Shown here one piece after another: positions 49,562 through 61,515 of a stretch of DNA of 64,000 bases; position 1 is the stretch's first letter, and each line of letters opens with the position of its first letter. This DNA is from Balanoglossus misakiensis (lineage: Eukaryota > Hemichordata). The stretch is from NCBI GenBank assembly GCA_040954595.2, contig CM082577.2:2046001-2110000 (forward strand). Reading direction: 5' to 3'. The position numbers and the translations under genes were made by a program. The notes beneath the pieces were generated by a model. That model had not been told where the DNA came from and did no database searches. It saw only the letters and a program-made list of their open reading frames with translations.

Positions 49562-49581
49562 CATAGACCCTAGGGTCTATG
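49562..49581. repeat. Perfect 20-bp palindrome
   Basis: CATAGACCC followed directly by TAGGGTCTATG forms a perfect 20-bp inverted repeat centred on CTAG. GATCAGAC flanks recur on both sides, though in direct orientation. Its right half plus flank (AGGGTCTATGATCAG, 49572-49586) also occurs almost exactly at 49222-49237 (AGGGTCTATGATTCAG). Confidence 0.8.
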
Positions 49582-52500
49582 ATCAGACAGATGAACTGAC
49601 AGCAAAAGTGACCATAAACTAAGCACATCGCCCGGTGTGGAAGTTTGACAGAAAACGTGTTTTTTTCGCGCCGAATGAAATCATCCACACCGCGACGTCT
49701 ACGACAGCGAAAACGGGCACTTCTGGTTTATCCTAAGAAAAAAATCGTTTGACGTCCCGAGTAATATTCCGTATACGTGTCCTCATCTATTTTCACTACT
49801 GTATTATCGATAATACGCACCGCGTCCGGACTAATCTTATAATTTAATAACATCACGTCAGATTAGACGAGTAATAGCGCAATAAAGGTGGGCAATTATC
49901 GCCAAGATTAGCGACCGGGATTAGAGTGATTAGAATATACTGCCGCTGATGAGCTCATTTTAATACCGAAAGATTATCGTGTGCATCGGCGGTGATATTT
50001 CACGTCATTCCGCTTGGAATTGTGGGACACGGATCGATAGGCAAGACGTGAAGATGTGTACAGCTGTATCTCTCGCGGTTGTTATTGTCGCGTGCCGTCG
50101 GCAAGAGCATATCTTTTATGCTGGCAGTTCACGTGGAAACAATCTCCAATATCTCGTGACGCGGTCTCCGTTCCATTGCAACCAAATCTGTAAAGAATTT
50201 GTCGAGGTGCCATTATCGCTCGACGATGTTCCCGCCGAAAACAGCATTGACGTCGCTGTTGTAGGCCTACGCTTCTTCCGAATTTCAATGTTATAATTTA
50301 ATATTAAACATCACGTCAAATTCGGGATTGAGAGTCGTCCTCAAATAGTCTCTTTTTAGACATAAAATCGGCCTTTGACCTCGGGGAGACAGGCCACTTT
50401 GGGGTAACACATAGTCCCTCGGGTAGACGACCGGGTTAACTTCATGGCCTGTCAATGTTTCCCGACATATTTACAGCTAAGACTAAAGGTGTGAACACCA
50501 CCAGAAGGCAGTGTCTAAGAGAAGATTCATGCATGTACGCAGAGGTCCAAGCGAAAGTGCAGGGGCCCACGATTTCCCGGCCAATCCACGATATATTCTC
50601 CCGCTCTGCCGGGAGCTGATGTCCATGATGTACGGGACGTTGCGTCTCGATTAACTCTGTCACAGACGCTCAGATACCCTCGAGGCGTTTAGCTTGACCC
50701 CGCAGGTGCGTTTGTGTAACGAAGCGTGCTGTTTGCTAAGACGCATTAGGCAATCTCGATTCTTTGACACACAACTGACCGGGTGGAGACAGTGTCAGAA
50801 CGCACGATCAGTTTTCTGTCTCGGGCGGAGTCTCACAGGAATTCCAAACTCCTCCAGGTCACCTGACATTTCCGTTGACATTCCAGGTGCAGGTGAGAGA
50901 AAACGCGAGGGCGACCAACCGAAGATCCATACCAGATCTGTAAATCCCGATCCGCTTTCAACCAACAGGTTTGAATCAGGAGGACATCTATAATCACACA
51001 ACTTTTGCAGGTATGATGACGTAGCAAGAGACTCGACCATTTCTTGAAAAAAAAATGAGTGCAAAGCGTCTACTGTCGGACAACGCACCAAAATGTTACC
51101 ACATTTTTCGTTGTGCTGATGTCGTCCGCTGCTGGTTGAAATTTCATTTGGGGTCTAGTATTGGAGTTGTCAAATGGTATTAGTGTATCGATTTCTCTTT
51201 ACAAAAATCACACATACGATAAATCTAGAAACGCTTCAACAACAAGCGTCGGTGTAATAAGCGATCATTACATTTAATTTTTGGTGAGGAGATTGTCGAA
51301 CGCAATTCAAGAAGTTGTCGTCTGGTGAATGCGTCACTGTGACGGTTATCAGGTGGAGCGGCCTGACTGCTTCTGGACAGGATTACACTAATCCCGGGAT
51401 AATCGCTGTAATTAACACCCACGGGAATGTTTGCTTTCTTATCGAGCATGAGATCGCGTAGGTGTAAAAATCTGACACCCAATTATAAGCAAATACGATA
51501 GCCATCATATAGTTTTTTTCCCTGCCATGTGCCATTTCCTTGTGAGAATATTGTGCCTTATCCCCAGCAGAGCTACTACGTTCTTATTGAACGATTTTCA
51601 GTTTCGTTTGTATCACACTCTTCCTTTAGAGTTTCAGTTACTCTATCATATTTCAGCCTACACCAACAGAACGTCACGTATTCGAATACCTAGAACACGA
51701 TAAAACCCACCTTGACGATATAAAATGATCAAAATCGCCGTTGAATCCATGGAAAAGGAAAGTCGGTATGAGATGAAGGCATCATAAAATACAACCTTAA
51801 ATTTGTTCATCAAAAAAACTCATCAAACTGAAGACGAGAATACACTCAATTATTGGCCACACATTGAGAACCCCAATGGATAAGACATAATCCCTTTAAT
51901 CCAAAATGGCACAAACCTCCCATGAAGATGAGTAGGTGTTTTACACTTTCGATTTTATGTTCTAACGATCGAATAATGGCTAAGAAATTGGCAATAACTG
52001 GACAAATGGGCATAGCTACTATCAGAACAATATAACGATTTGGCTTTGACACGTCATTTATATAACACGAGAGCCACCCGAAATGGCCGGAGTCGCTGAC
52101 TGGCGTAGGTATGACAACGTGTGTTGCGCACGAAGCCCTGTATATATAGGTGGGCATACGAGCATTTTAAACCTACCGATATGTACATGTATATTATCGG
52201 ACGTTTGGTCACGCGATGCTTTGAGGCGAGTATCGCGTCACTAATTGAAGTCGCCATGATGGGTGACCGACCGACCGCACGACAATTTGACAAGTCGCAC
52301 TCAATCTGCGAACGGACGAATGACGCGGAACTGAACACAAAACACCGGTTATCTGTGTCGTCAGTGCGTGCGAACATTTTACTGCCTGGGGATTGCAAAG
52401 GTAAATTATACTATTACGTCGTGTACCTTCAGTCTTCTTATCTGTGTCAGAAACACCCCGAGAGCTCTACATCTGTGTCAAGATAGTCATCTGATAGATG

Positions 52501-55395
52501 CATCCCCCGGAATTTTCTATTTCTGAACTTAGATATGTTGCAATTAAGATTACCGGCAAGAAGCCGAGAAACCACCACACGCGATACTGCTGAAGTAACA
52601 CTTGATGGAAAACCGTGCTGTATCTCTGAGAAGTGTTATTCATGAAAACAACTGGCTGCCCGCAATTACTTGACACCTCGTGGGTCAATGTCTGCGCGTA
52701 GCATTAAGGGGGAATTTAAGTGTCTGGTTTATGTAGCATTAAAGGACCATTCATGGCCAGATTTATCGAACGTGGAATTTATATAGGAGGTCTTGTAGGA
52801 TAAAATAAAGCATTCCAATAAACCCATTTCTATTATTGTCATTTTGTGAAATTTTGCACATATTTCTGTCAAAATAAATTAAATTCCGACAGAGCTTAAA
52901 ATAGTACGGTCACGGTGCTTAGTTTTGAAACAAACTCCTTGAAATGGTTTACCCATAGAAAAAACATTATTTGCTAAATTCACCGCCTTTATTTCCTAAA
53001 CTCGCGGGCGCGACTGGCGTTCAATGTCTGTATACCATTGCATGCATGCACGTCACGAGTGAATTGTTATCCGGTTTAAAAACGCGACAACAGCACCTGG
53101 TGTGAAACATGACCAATCATGAAACACACGCTAATTAGCTGACATCCAATTATCAATGAATAGTACTTACGCAACTGTGTACATGCATGTATAGAGATTT
53201 CATTGGAAGAAAGTGACCACGTGCAGTGCATAACTTCACCAGGTGCTTTCAGAATTTGCATACGCCCCTTCGTTCGTGTCACCACGTTTGCAGGGAAAGC
53301 AACGTGGCGTATTCGTTTCCCAAAAGGAGAAGCAGAAAAACATGGAAAGGCTGACAAAGATGACTGGTTGTTCATGGATTTCGGATACCTCCTTGGAAAG
53401 AAAAATTGCACGACCCATATGCCGGATGAAACTGCCTTTCCTTCAGGGATTTGCCGAAGTACGACCCACCAAGCAACACGTAAGCGCACACCACTCTTTT
53501 ATGTTACTGAAAATGGGGTATGATTGCAGAATATACTTCCCAGAACAGGATAGAACCTCTGTATGTACAAGACTCGTCACTTGAAACCTATGGCGAACAC
53601 AATTCATTTATACTATCTTGTGCTGGGGCTATTGAATTGTAATCGTACCCTGTTATAAAATGCAAATTTTCGTCTGAATGTCCAATGTTTCATATGTGCT
53701 CTCGTGCAGGGCAATATCTAGATAATGTCCTACACGAAATGTATTACAGATATAGGGTAAGGGGCTTAAGTTATTTGCTACAGAATCAGTGGAAAAGTAC
53801 ATTTTAAAGTTAGTGCCACAGACCGAGACACTGCAAGTGCATCTGCGAGTGCTGGTCAGCGCTCGAGTCGTACATGCCTACACAGTCACACGGTGATGCA
53901 CACACCCTGACTTGCCTACGTGTCAATGATCATGCAACGCTGCCTGTATGTTCACGTTGGAATAAGCGATCTTGCGCCCGCGGTAATTAAAACATTCGCG
54001 ATGCCCGTCACGTTGTGCCATTTTTTAGGAAGCTAGACCTTGGTTGTCTGAGGTTAAAACGATCGTGAGCAGGAGAAATAAACGTGGCCAGCCATGCGAG
54101 TCGATATCGCGATGCGCAAAACTTATTACAGCGCGCCTAAACACAAGAGTCAGTGAATATTTGATTGCAGTGAACGTTTCGGTATACAGTTTGCATGTAG
54201 AAAGAATGCAGTTACAGAACTGACAACGAGACGCGGTATACACTCACACTATGCAATAAATAAATAAATAAACCGTTATTAAATTGATCCGAGAAAATGT
54301 CCAAACATAAATGGGAGATCATTTTCTTCAAATTACTTTCATCAAAGCTTACCGTGTCCTCCAATAAAGCTATACTTTACCATCCAGGTGTGGGCGGTAA
54401 ATTCGTTACAACAATCCGACATAAATTGCATTGAAAAAAAACTCGACGAAGTCTTTTGTGATAAAGATAATGGAATGAATTCCGTGTATGCAGTAAAGTT
54501 TGTCTTTGGAGTCTGTATGTCACGCCGACACGCCTAACTCAATATCTATTACAAGGTAAGGTTTTCTATAATCAGATGAAATTGGGAAACTGCGATATCA
54601 CATTACGCCTGGAAGTATTAAATTTTGAAAGAGATTGGTGATACCAATTCGATGACATTTCTAGACGTTGTCTCCTATTACATTTGAATAAACTCCCGAC
54701 CAGTGTCCGCCAAAGGGTGCTTCTTGCGATAAGAAGATAGAAACTTAAAGAGGTAAGATCGTCAGAACTGCACATGCGCGACTGTTCTGTCATTGTTCAA
54801 CTGTGTAGGAAGACCCTGCCGATCAATACAGTTTTGGAACAAGTATAAAATTGGAAATGTTGCAAAAAAAGTAATGACGCATTTTTTGCCATGATGTAGA
54901 GTGAATACAAAATAACAACCACATTGTTTGATAACGTGTACTGGTAACATGTTATGGTTATTTGTAAACTGAACTTGGGACATCCATCGTAGTTTTGTGG
55001 AGTGCGCGTGCGTAGATGGTGCTTCCCAACTTGCCAGGCAACAGTTGTCGGAAGTGTTGCCTCTCAAGCAACAGCGCCGAATTGAAGCACCCCACGTGAT
55101 TGCACTTGTCGAATCACAACACAGATTACGGATGAGGTGTGTTTCAAAATCAATTATTGTTGTTGGGGAGGCGTAGGTTATATACATGAACGAGGCGGCA
55201 AAAGATAAAAGTCACATGTCATCTGGCAGATGTAACCTATATTACATTTGACCCACCCATCCCTTGATTACTGGCGGCTCTTTCGAGGACAGGACATAGC
55301 TACTATATGAAAATAATTGCAAATTCATTAATCTATCGATATTCATGCGTTACATGCAAGCCTGGGGAAAACAGTAAAGTGAAAGAACTATTTTT

Positions 55396-55403
55396 TGACG
55401 TCA
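55396..55403. promoter_or_regulatory. Palindromic CRE (TGACGTCA)
   Basis: Perfect CRE octamer in non-coding DNA, with no gene model nearby. Confidence 0.2.
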
Positions 55404-58178
55404 GCAAAAAGGCAAACATGTTTTTCTTTTTAAATGGTTCCAGAGCAAATCTGTTTTGCCGAGTCTACTCCCACGTGGTGGATTAACGAGGTGGCCGACA
55501 ATTGAATTCCATACTCCCGCCTGGTGCCGCGAGCCAAGTCTTTCGAAAGAGCGCATATCCTTGAACGACATTTTGTCGTCGACTCGACTGGCAAGCGGGC
55601 TCATGCATCTGTCAGAAAGGACATGCATATATGGCCAAGAAGTTTATCCTCCAAAAGTGCACTTGCCCTCGCGCGAGGATCAAACGAAGCGTGGTGTATT
55701 GACTTCGATCGCATTGCATATCGGCAATGATTACAGTAAATGAATTCGCTCAAGTTTTCTCGCTGTGACGCTGGCCACCCCCGTAATCGGAACTAACGTA
55801 CGATGGCAACACTTGACCACCACCGATCAAGTAGTTCCCCCCATAATGAGATCTTCCAAATCGGAGGTGATGTTGCCCATCCGTTAAATTTTCTTCCAAG
55901 TGTGTTTTCTCCGAGGAAACGGCGCTGAGCCGTGCCCGATGGCCCTTGTCCGCTTTGACAATACCCCCGAAGTGGGTAATTTGTACAAAAAAGTACGAAA
56001 ATGTTATCATTCCCGTGTCAGACGAAGGCTGTGACCTACATTAAGGCGGCGCTCACATTTTATCGTTCCCTGCAATTTCATTGGTGGAGGCATGGAACCC
56101 CTGTTGCAAATTTGTACAGGAGAAATGAAATGTTCTTCCTCAGCTGTCAACTGACATTTGGAATTTAGCAAATATTTTCACAAGGATTGTGCAAATAATG
56201 GCGACAGCACTCGCAATGACAATTAAGTAGACGGTTTCACGTCTAATGCAGTCGCTTCTTCCTATTTGCATACACCTTCCTAAATGCCACATGGATTTAC
56301 AATTGAATTACCGTCGCGATGTTGCTGTAATCCGGTTTTGCCTTATCACCGTTCGTTGTGTCCTCACCCAAACACTCTCACTCGTCGTAATTCGATTGAC
56401 AAAAATTGTCACTTTTCCGTCGCTGGGTTTCCCCGGCTAAAGCGACCCCGATTAAGTTTGTATACTTGTGGGGTTCGTGACAACATGTTTGCAATCGCAA
56501 ATTTCTCAGTCAGATGCATTTTTACATCAAAGAGCTAAATATGGAACAGTTTTTTTTCTCTAATGAAAAATCTCCACTCTTGGGATATGTTTTTATATAT
56601 CTACTTCACAAAACAAGACCAGAAAAGTGTTCAATATTTCATCCAGAAAACCTAACAAATAATTGTCAAAGTAATTTTCTTCGAGTTAGCGTGATAAAAG
56701 GCGAAAATAAAGCAAAAAAAAAATTACATTTCCCAGATTGGGCCATTTGACAATTAATTTACGAGAAAGGCGACTTGGGGTTTCGTTATCATTCCACTTT
56801 CAACCTGCGGGGTGATAAGCGACACGACTGTATGACTATTAAATCAAGAACACTTTATAGAGGCCGACTTCTCTCAACGTGAGTCTTTGCAGCTGACACA
56901 ACAAGAATATTAATTTATCGGGATGAGTGGGTGAATTTTACTTGCTGTATACCTCCGTGGGAAAACATATAGGAAGTCTACAGTGTCCATATACACGCGT
57001 GTGATTTGCTGCGTGGCTTGTGCACGACAAGAATCAAACGATCGTGCGCGCCAAAACTTCCCTCGTCATAGTTTCCCCCCGAAGTCTTTTACGAAGGGGT
57101 TCTAGAGTGTGTCTACTTCGGTCTAAATTGCTTGCGTCTTAGAGTAGCGTGGTGAAAAGTTCAACGTTGTTGATACGGATGTCTGCATGCATACAATCCC
57201 AGATAACGGACTTCTTATTGGTGATTACTGAGCACTTAATCATCGGCTTGCCCGCAGATTTTCAGCGCGATACAAACAGAGGAATCGTATAACGCCAGGA
57301 TTAAGGGTATACGTGAGGTGTGTTCATTGTATTGAATCAGTATTAACGTCAAAGCAGCGCACATTAAAACCGCGTGGAAATAAACGGAGACCTAATGGGA
57401 AATTGATGACTTTAGTCCCCCGAGGTAAGGTTTTTGTTTTTGTGACCGAGGCACGCAGGTGATAAATGTTTTTTTCTGTTGTCGAATCCGAGCATTGTGT
57501 ACTTGTTAATCGCACCCGTGACATCCTCTCATTTACAAATGGCTTATCGGGAATTTGCTTCGCCTTGGCAATGACTTTTATGCACTTGACAGTGTCTTTG
57601 TAGATTCTTTCGAATCGATGATATGTGACACTGATGAACTTAGCTGATCACCCGATTGAAAAAAAAGTAAATCCCCCGGGGCGCCGTGTATAAGCTAGGG
57701 GAAAACAAGTGCGGGTTCTTTGATGAACGTGGTTTGTCCTTTTGGCTGTCATCTGTTAATTCAAGAGCTGAGCAGGATTAGCCTGTCATCTTGGATAACT
57801 TTGTATCAACTGATTCGGTATTTCAAGCGATTTAACGAATATACCAGTTTGTTATAAAATGTAAGAAAAGCGATACAGAAGTGGGACTGATATGAGCAAT
57901 CATGAGCCGCCGCGCCATATCTACGTGTTGCTTGGTGACGAAACTCAATCTTTCTATTGTCCAGTGGCTAATTATCAGACGGGTTCATTTTGCGCATCCT
58001 ACCTGTCAAACATGTATTCAGTAAAATGGCGCTGTTGACAACTGTATAATACGGCCATCGTGTGTCATTTCTCCGAGAGGCTAATTCATGAAGTCAATGC
58101 GAACGGAACGCACCTTCCGCTAAATCCCTAATTCGTTAAAGTTCAACCGCAGAAGTTCTCGACCTTTCTATCGGCTGT

Positions 58179-58301
58179 CAACTTCGCGCGAAGTTGTCAT
58201 TATTTCACTCGGAAGCGGCGCGCTTTGAAGCGACTGGCTAAATCCAATTTGCGGTTTCGCGCCAATTAGCCCTCGGCTTGCTGTTTAGAACCAGCGCGAA
58301 A
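58179..58301. promoter_or_regulatory. E2F-like / CpG cluster, possible promoter
   Basis: An 18-bp perfect palindrome CAACTTCGCGCGAAGTTG (58179-58196), TTTCGCGCC (58255-58263) and GCGCGAAA (58294-58301) lie within about 120 bp. TTTSGCGC/GCGCSAAA is the E2F site form. A CRE follows at 58813-58820. The wider 58.1-58.9 kb stretch is visibly CpG-rich. Such clusters usually mark promoters of proliferation-linked genes, but I find no adjacent gene model. Confidence 0.35.
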
Positions 58302-58812
58302 AATTGGGCGTCATCATCTTCGCTCATCGCCCACTATTAATTCATGTTCACAGGGACGATAAATAAGTCATGTCGTCATTGAGGCCGGCAGTTTCGTTAA
58401 AAAGTGTATTAGTCCCGCCTCAAGGACCGCACCATAGTATGCATCTCGAAAAATCAAAGTCTCAATTTTTTCCTCACATTATGCATCAGAAGAGTTTAGA
58501 CCATTTTCTCTTAAAGCCGTGAATAAAAATTCGGGTTAGCTGTGCAAATGTTTGAATGAGAGAGTAAAATTGTCTCGAATTTAAATTTAAAAATGGCGCG
58601 GCCGCCAATCTCTGTGTTCACGCTACGGGGAAAATAGAAATTATTGCTTTAAAAAACGAGACAGTGAACTTCTCTTGTTTGTGACGTGTTCAAAAGACTC
58701 ATAATGTACTTTAATAGAGCAAAGAATGGAAAGTTTTATCATTTTTCTGAAAATCTGTCCCGGTGTGCGTTCATGTACTACCTAAAACGCCAAAAAGGCG
58801 CGAAAACTACTC

Positions 58813-58820
58813 TGACGTCA
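58813..58820. promoter_or_regulatory. Palindromic CRE (TGACGTCA)
   Basis: Perfect CRE, about 500 bp from the E2F-like cluster. Confidence 0.25.
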
Positions 58821-61500
58821 CCATTGCGCAACACAACCGAGAGGCCATATTGAAGTCAGCGGAGCCTATCAATTTATTGGCAATTAACAGTCACAACCGA
58901 TTTCGCACGGTTGAACCTCCGCACAGAAATGCGCTTCGTTCGAATTGCACAACCATATGGACCTAATCGGATTTCTGATTCAACACATCCAGTCATCTGT
59001 TAGAGCTCTGTATGCCCACCACACATGGGCATCTTCAATCATTAAAAGCCCGATAATACCGCGGTGGCAACCTGCTACCCCGTTCATCGAACGGCTAAAT
59101 CAGACGCAGACAAACTGAGCGGGAAAAGGGCATTCTTCTCCGAAGGGAAATTTTCTCTTTTGGGGGATTTAGAGAGTAAATCAAAGCACACTCGTCCATA
59201 TTATCTTCAATTTGACAAACGATTTTCCCTCCGAAGTAATCCGATAGAAAAATCTCGGGTAACGTAGATAATCCTTCTATCCAGGTACGTTGTTAGGTTT
59301 TAGCAACTGTGGACGGCAGTCTCGTGTATAAACGAGTTAGCCCATGCGTGAAACGGTGTTGCAAAAACTGATAGATTTCCCGCGAGAACTCACTGATTAT
59401 TTTTACCAAGTTTGGTGTAGTCGAGAAACGTGCCTATCGTATGTACACTTGGCGGTAGTTGAACGATAAGTTGGCATTCGCGAAAACTTTTCACATTAAT
59501 TATTAAATCTGCATTAGCTGTATCTTTTGTGTTTTTCCGATACGGCGGTTTTAAATCAATCATTTTATGCTGAAGAAAGACTTATCAAAGTGTGACCAAA
59601 GGCAAGTTTTCGAACACTGGCGACGGCCGCATTAGATATTGAATACTTTATGACTTGCAAATCATATATGGCCGCCGCCAGCGAGTAGGTTGCGGTAACG
59701 GTCACGAATTTTGATCAAATTACGCGAAAACATCGTGTACATTTGATGTACTCATGTCAGTGTCATTAAGACTATGTGAGCTTCAAGAGAATCTACCGGT
59801 AAGGAGGACTTAATTTATTTTAGGCCTAATGGCTGTAATGGGCAAGTCTCTTGTTATCGCTGCTTTCCTGGTCACGTGAGCAGCGTTTCATATTTCCCAT
59901 ATGAATAATAAGCACCTGGATATGACCGAACCAATTGTATTGCCAAGGATTGGAATAGTAATTGAACATTTTCAAGGGCAGGATGCCTTAATGACGGTAA
60001 TCCAAAACATTACCGTCGAATGCTATTTTATGGTAAACAAAATGCGCAAAAAGATACAGCTACGGGGTTTTTAACGATTTCGGAAAAAATCTTGCCCTAC
60101 ACGAAACACGACACATCCGCTCCGGGCTATCTTTCGTCGTCCAGGTGCCTTTGCCATTTGCAGGTGGTACAACATGACCCGTGCACTGTAAACGCCGATC
60201 GATAAAATCAACAAATGTAAGGTAACCGAGTCCGTCTCCATCAGATGAATTTCAATGAGACTGGCTTGTTTTGCAATAGGATGTTCTTTTAAAACTATTG
60301 TACAGTGGAAGTCAGTTATACAGAGTCTGCCATCTTTTCTTGAAGTGCTCTAACGTTGGCGTTACTACTTCATACGTCAAGGTGTAGTCAACACTTAGCT
60401 TTAGCTTCGAGTACAAGTGCGAAAGCAGGAAAATGTCTCGTGATGCCAAAAAGGTCCCTTCTTTGAATTCACACTGTCGCTGCGCAGTCGAAAGAAAAAT
60501 GGGCGCCAGAACAACGCTAGCCCTAATAACATGATCAAAATCTGTTGTAATACCGTTTTTTCTGAGAAAGCTGGTGGTGACAGCGTCTTGTAAGGATTAC
60601 GAGAGTCTTATGCCTATGCGCGCGATTCACATTTATGCCATCAGTGCAAATTTTTGTCACCTGATGGGCGGGATGAAGACTTGTCGTCCGGAAGTGCCAC
60701 AGGCGCGGGTAATGCAGTATAGGAACAGGTGGGCTTATGCAACGGTGTACAGTTCCCAGTCGAGTAGGTCTTAGGCGAAAGCTTAGAAGATGTGTTGTCT
60801 GTGCAAGGCGCGAAGGAAAGCAACAACGTATATGTTGTTGGCTTGTTGCAAACCTGGCGTCACAAGTTCAGACTTTAAACTGGGACATAGAATACCAGCG
60901 ACTGCCCACTTTTGCACAAATGCAAACGCCATTTCCTAGTAAAGGAGAACTCAATTTGGGCACATTTCCAAATACTGACTTACTCACCAGGTAAATTGTC
61001 CCAATAAACACGACACGGCTGGTGTCAGTGCATTTAGCTTGTCATTAAATGTAATCTGAAACTAAATCAGTGCGGCGTAATAGCGTTGAAGTATTCACTT
61101 TTACAACCGATCATAAAATTGTGAGTTATTCGGTGTATTATTTCAGTGGGAGGCACATTTTCTTCCGTAAATGTATCGCCTGGATCACATTTGCACCTAA
61201 ATTACACGCCGTGTAATTGTGTTACCTTGAACACGCGCGGGCCGGAGAAATAAAGGAGGAAAATTGGTCACGTGAGAAAATTACATTATATCTTATGATA
61301 TCAAGTTATGTTTTTACGAAAAAAAAGACAGAAATTAGATTTGGGAAACCCGATTTTTGGTGATAGGGGCAGGGAGGTGGCTCGCGCAATCAGAACACCG
61401 CTAATCATTGGCGGCTCCTTCCAAAGTCACAAGAGACCTTTTCCCGTTTTTTTGCATCTTCCGATCCGCACGCCTTGGCTGAGCCGTCCTGGGTACAGTG

Positions 61501-61515
61501 CCCCCCCCCCCCCCC
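61501..61515. repeat. Poly-C tract (15 C)
   Basis: Run of 15 C followed by further C-rich sequence to about 61540. G runs follow at about 61744 and 61970. Confidence 0.85.

Noticed and set aside
53076-53584. Overlapping open frames on both strands
   Set aside because: Three frames are open at once with no recognisable domain; likely chance in a stop-poor stretch.
55750-56010. A minus-strand Gly/Tyr-rich frame (GGNYLIGGGQ...SSDYGGGQ)
   Set aside because: Protein-like tail, but no acceptor, start or homologue could be supported; kept only as a note.
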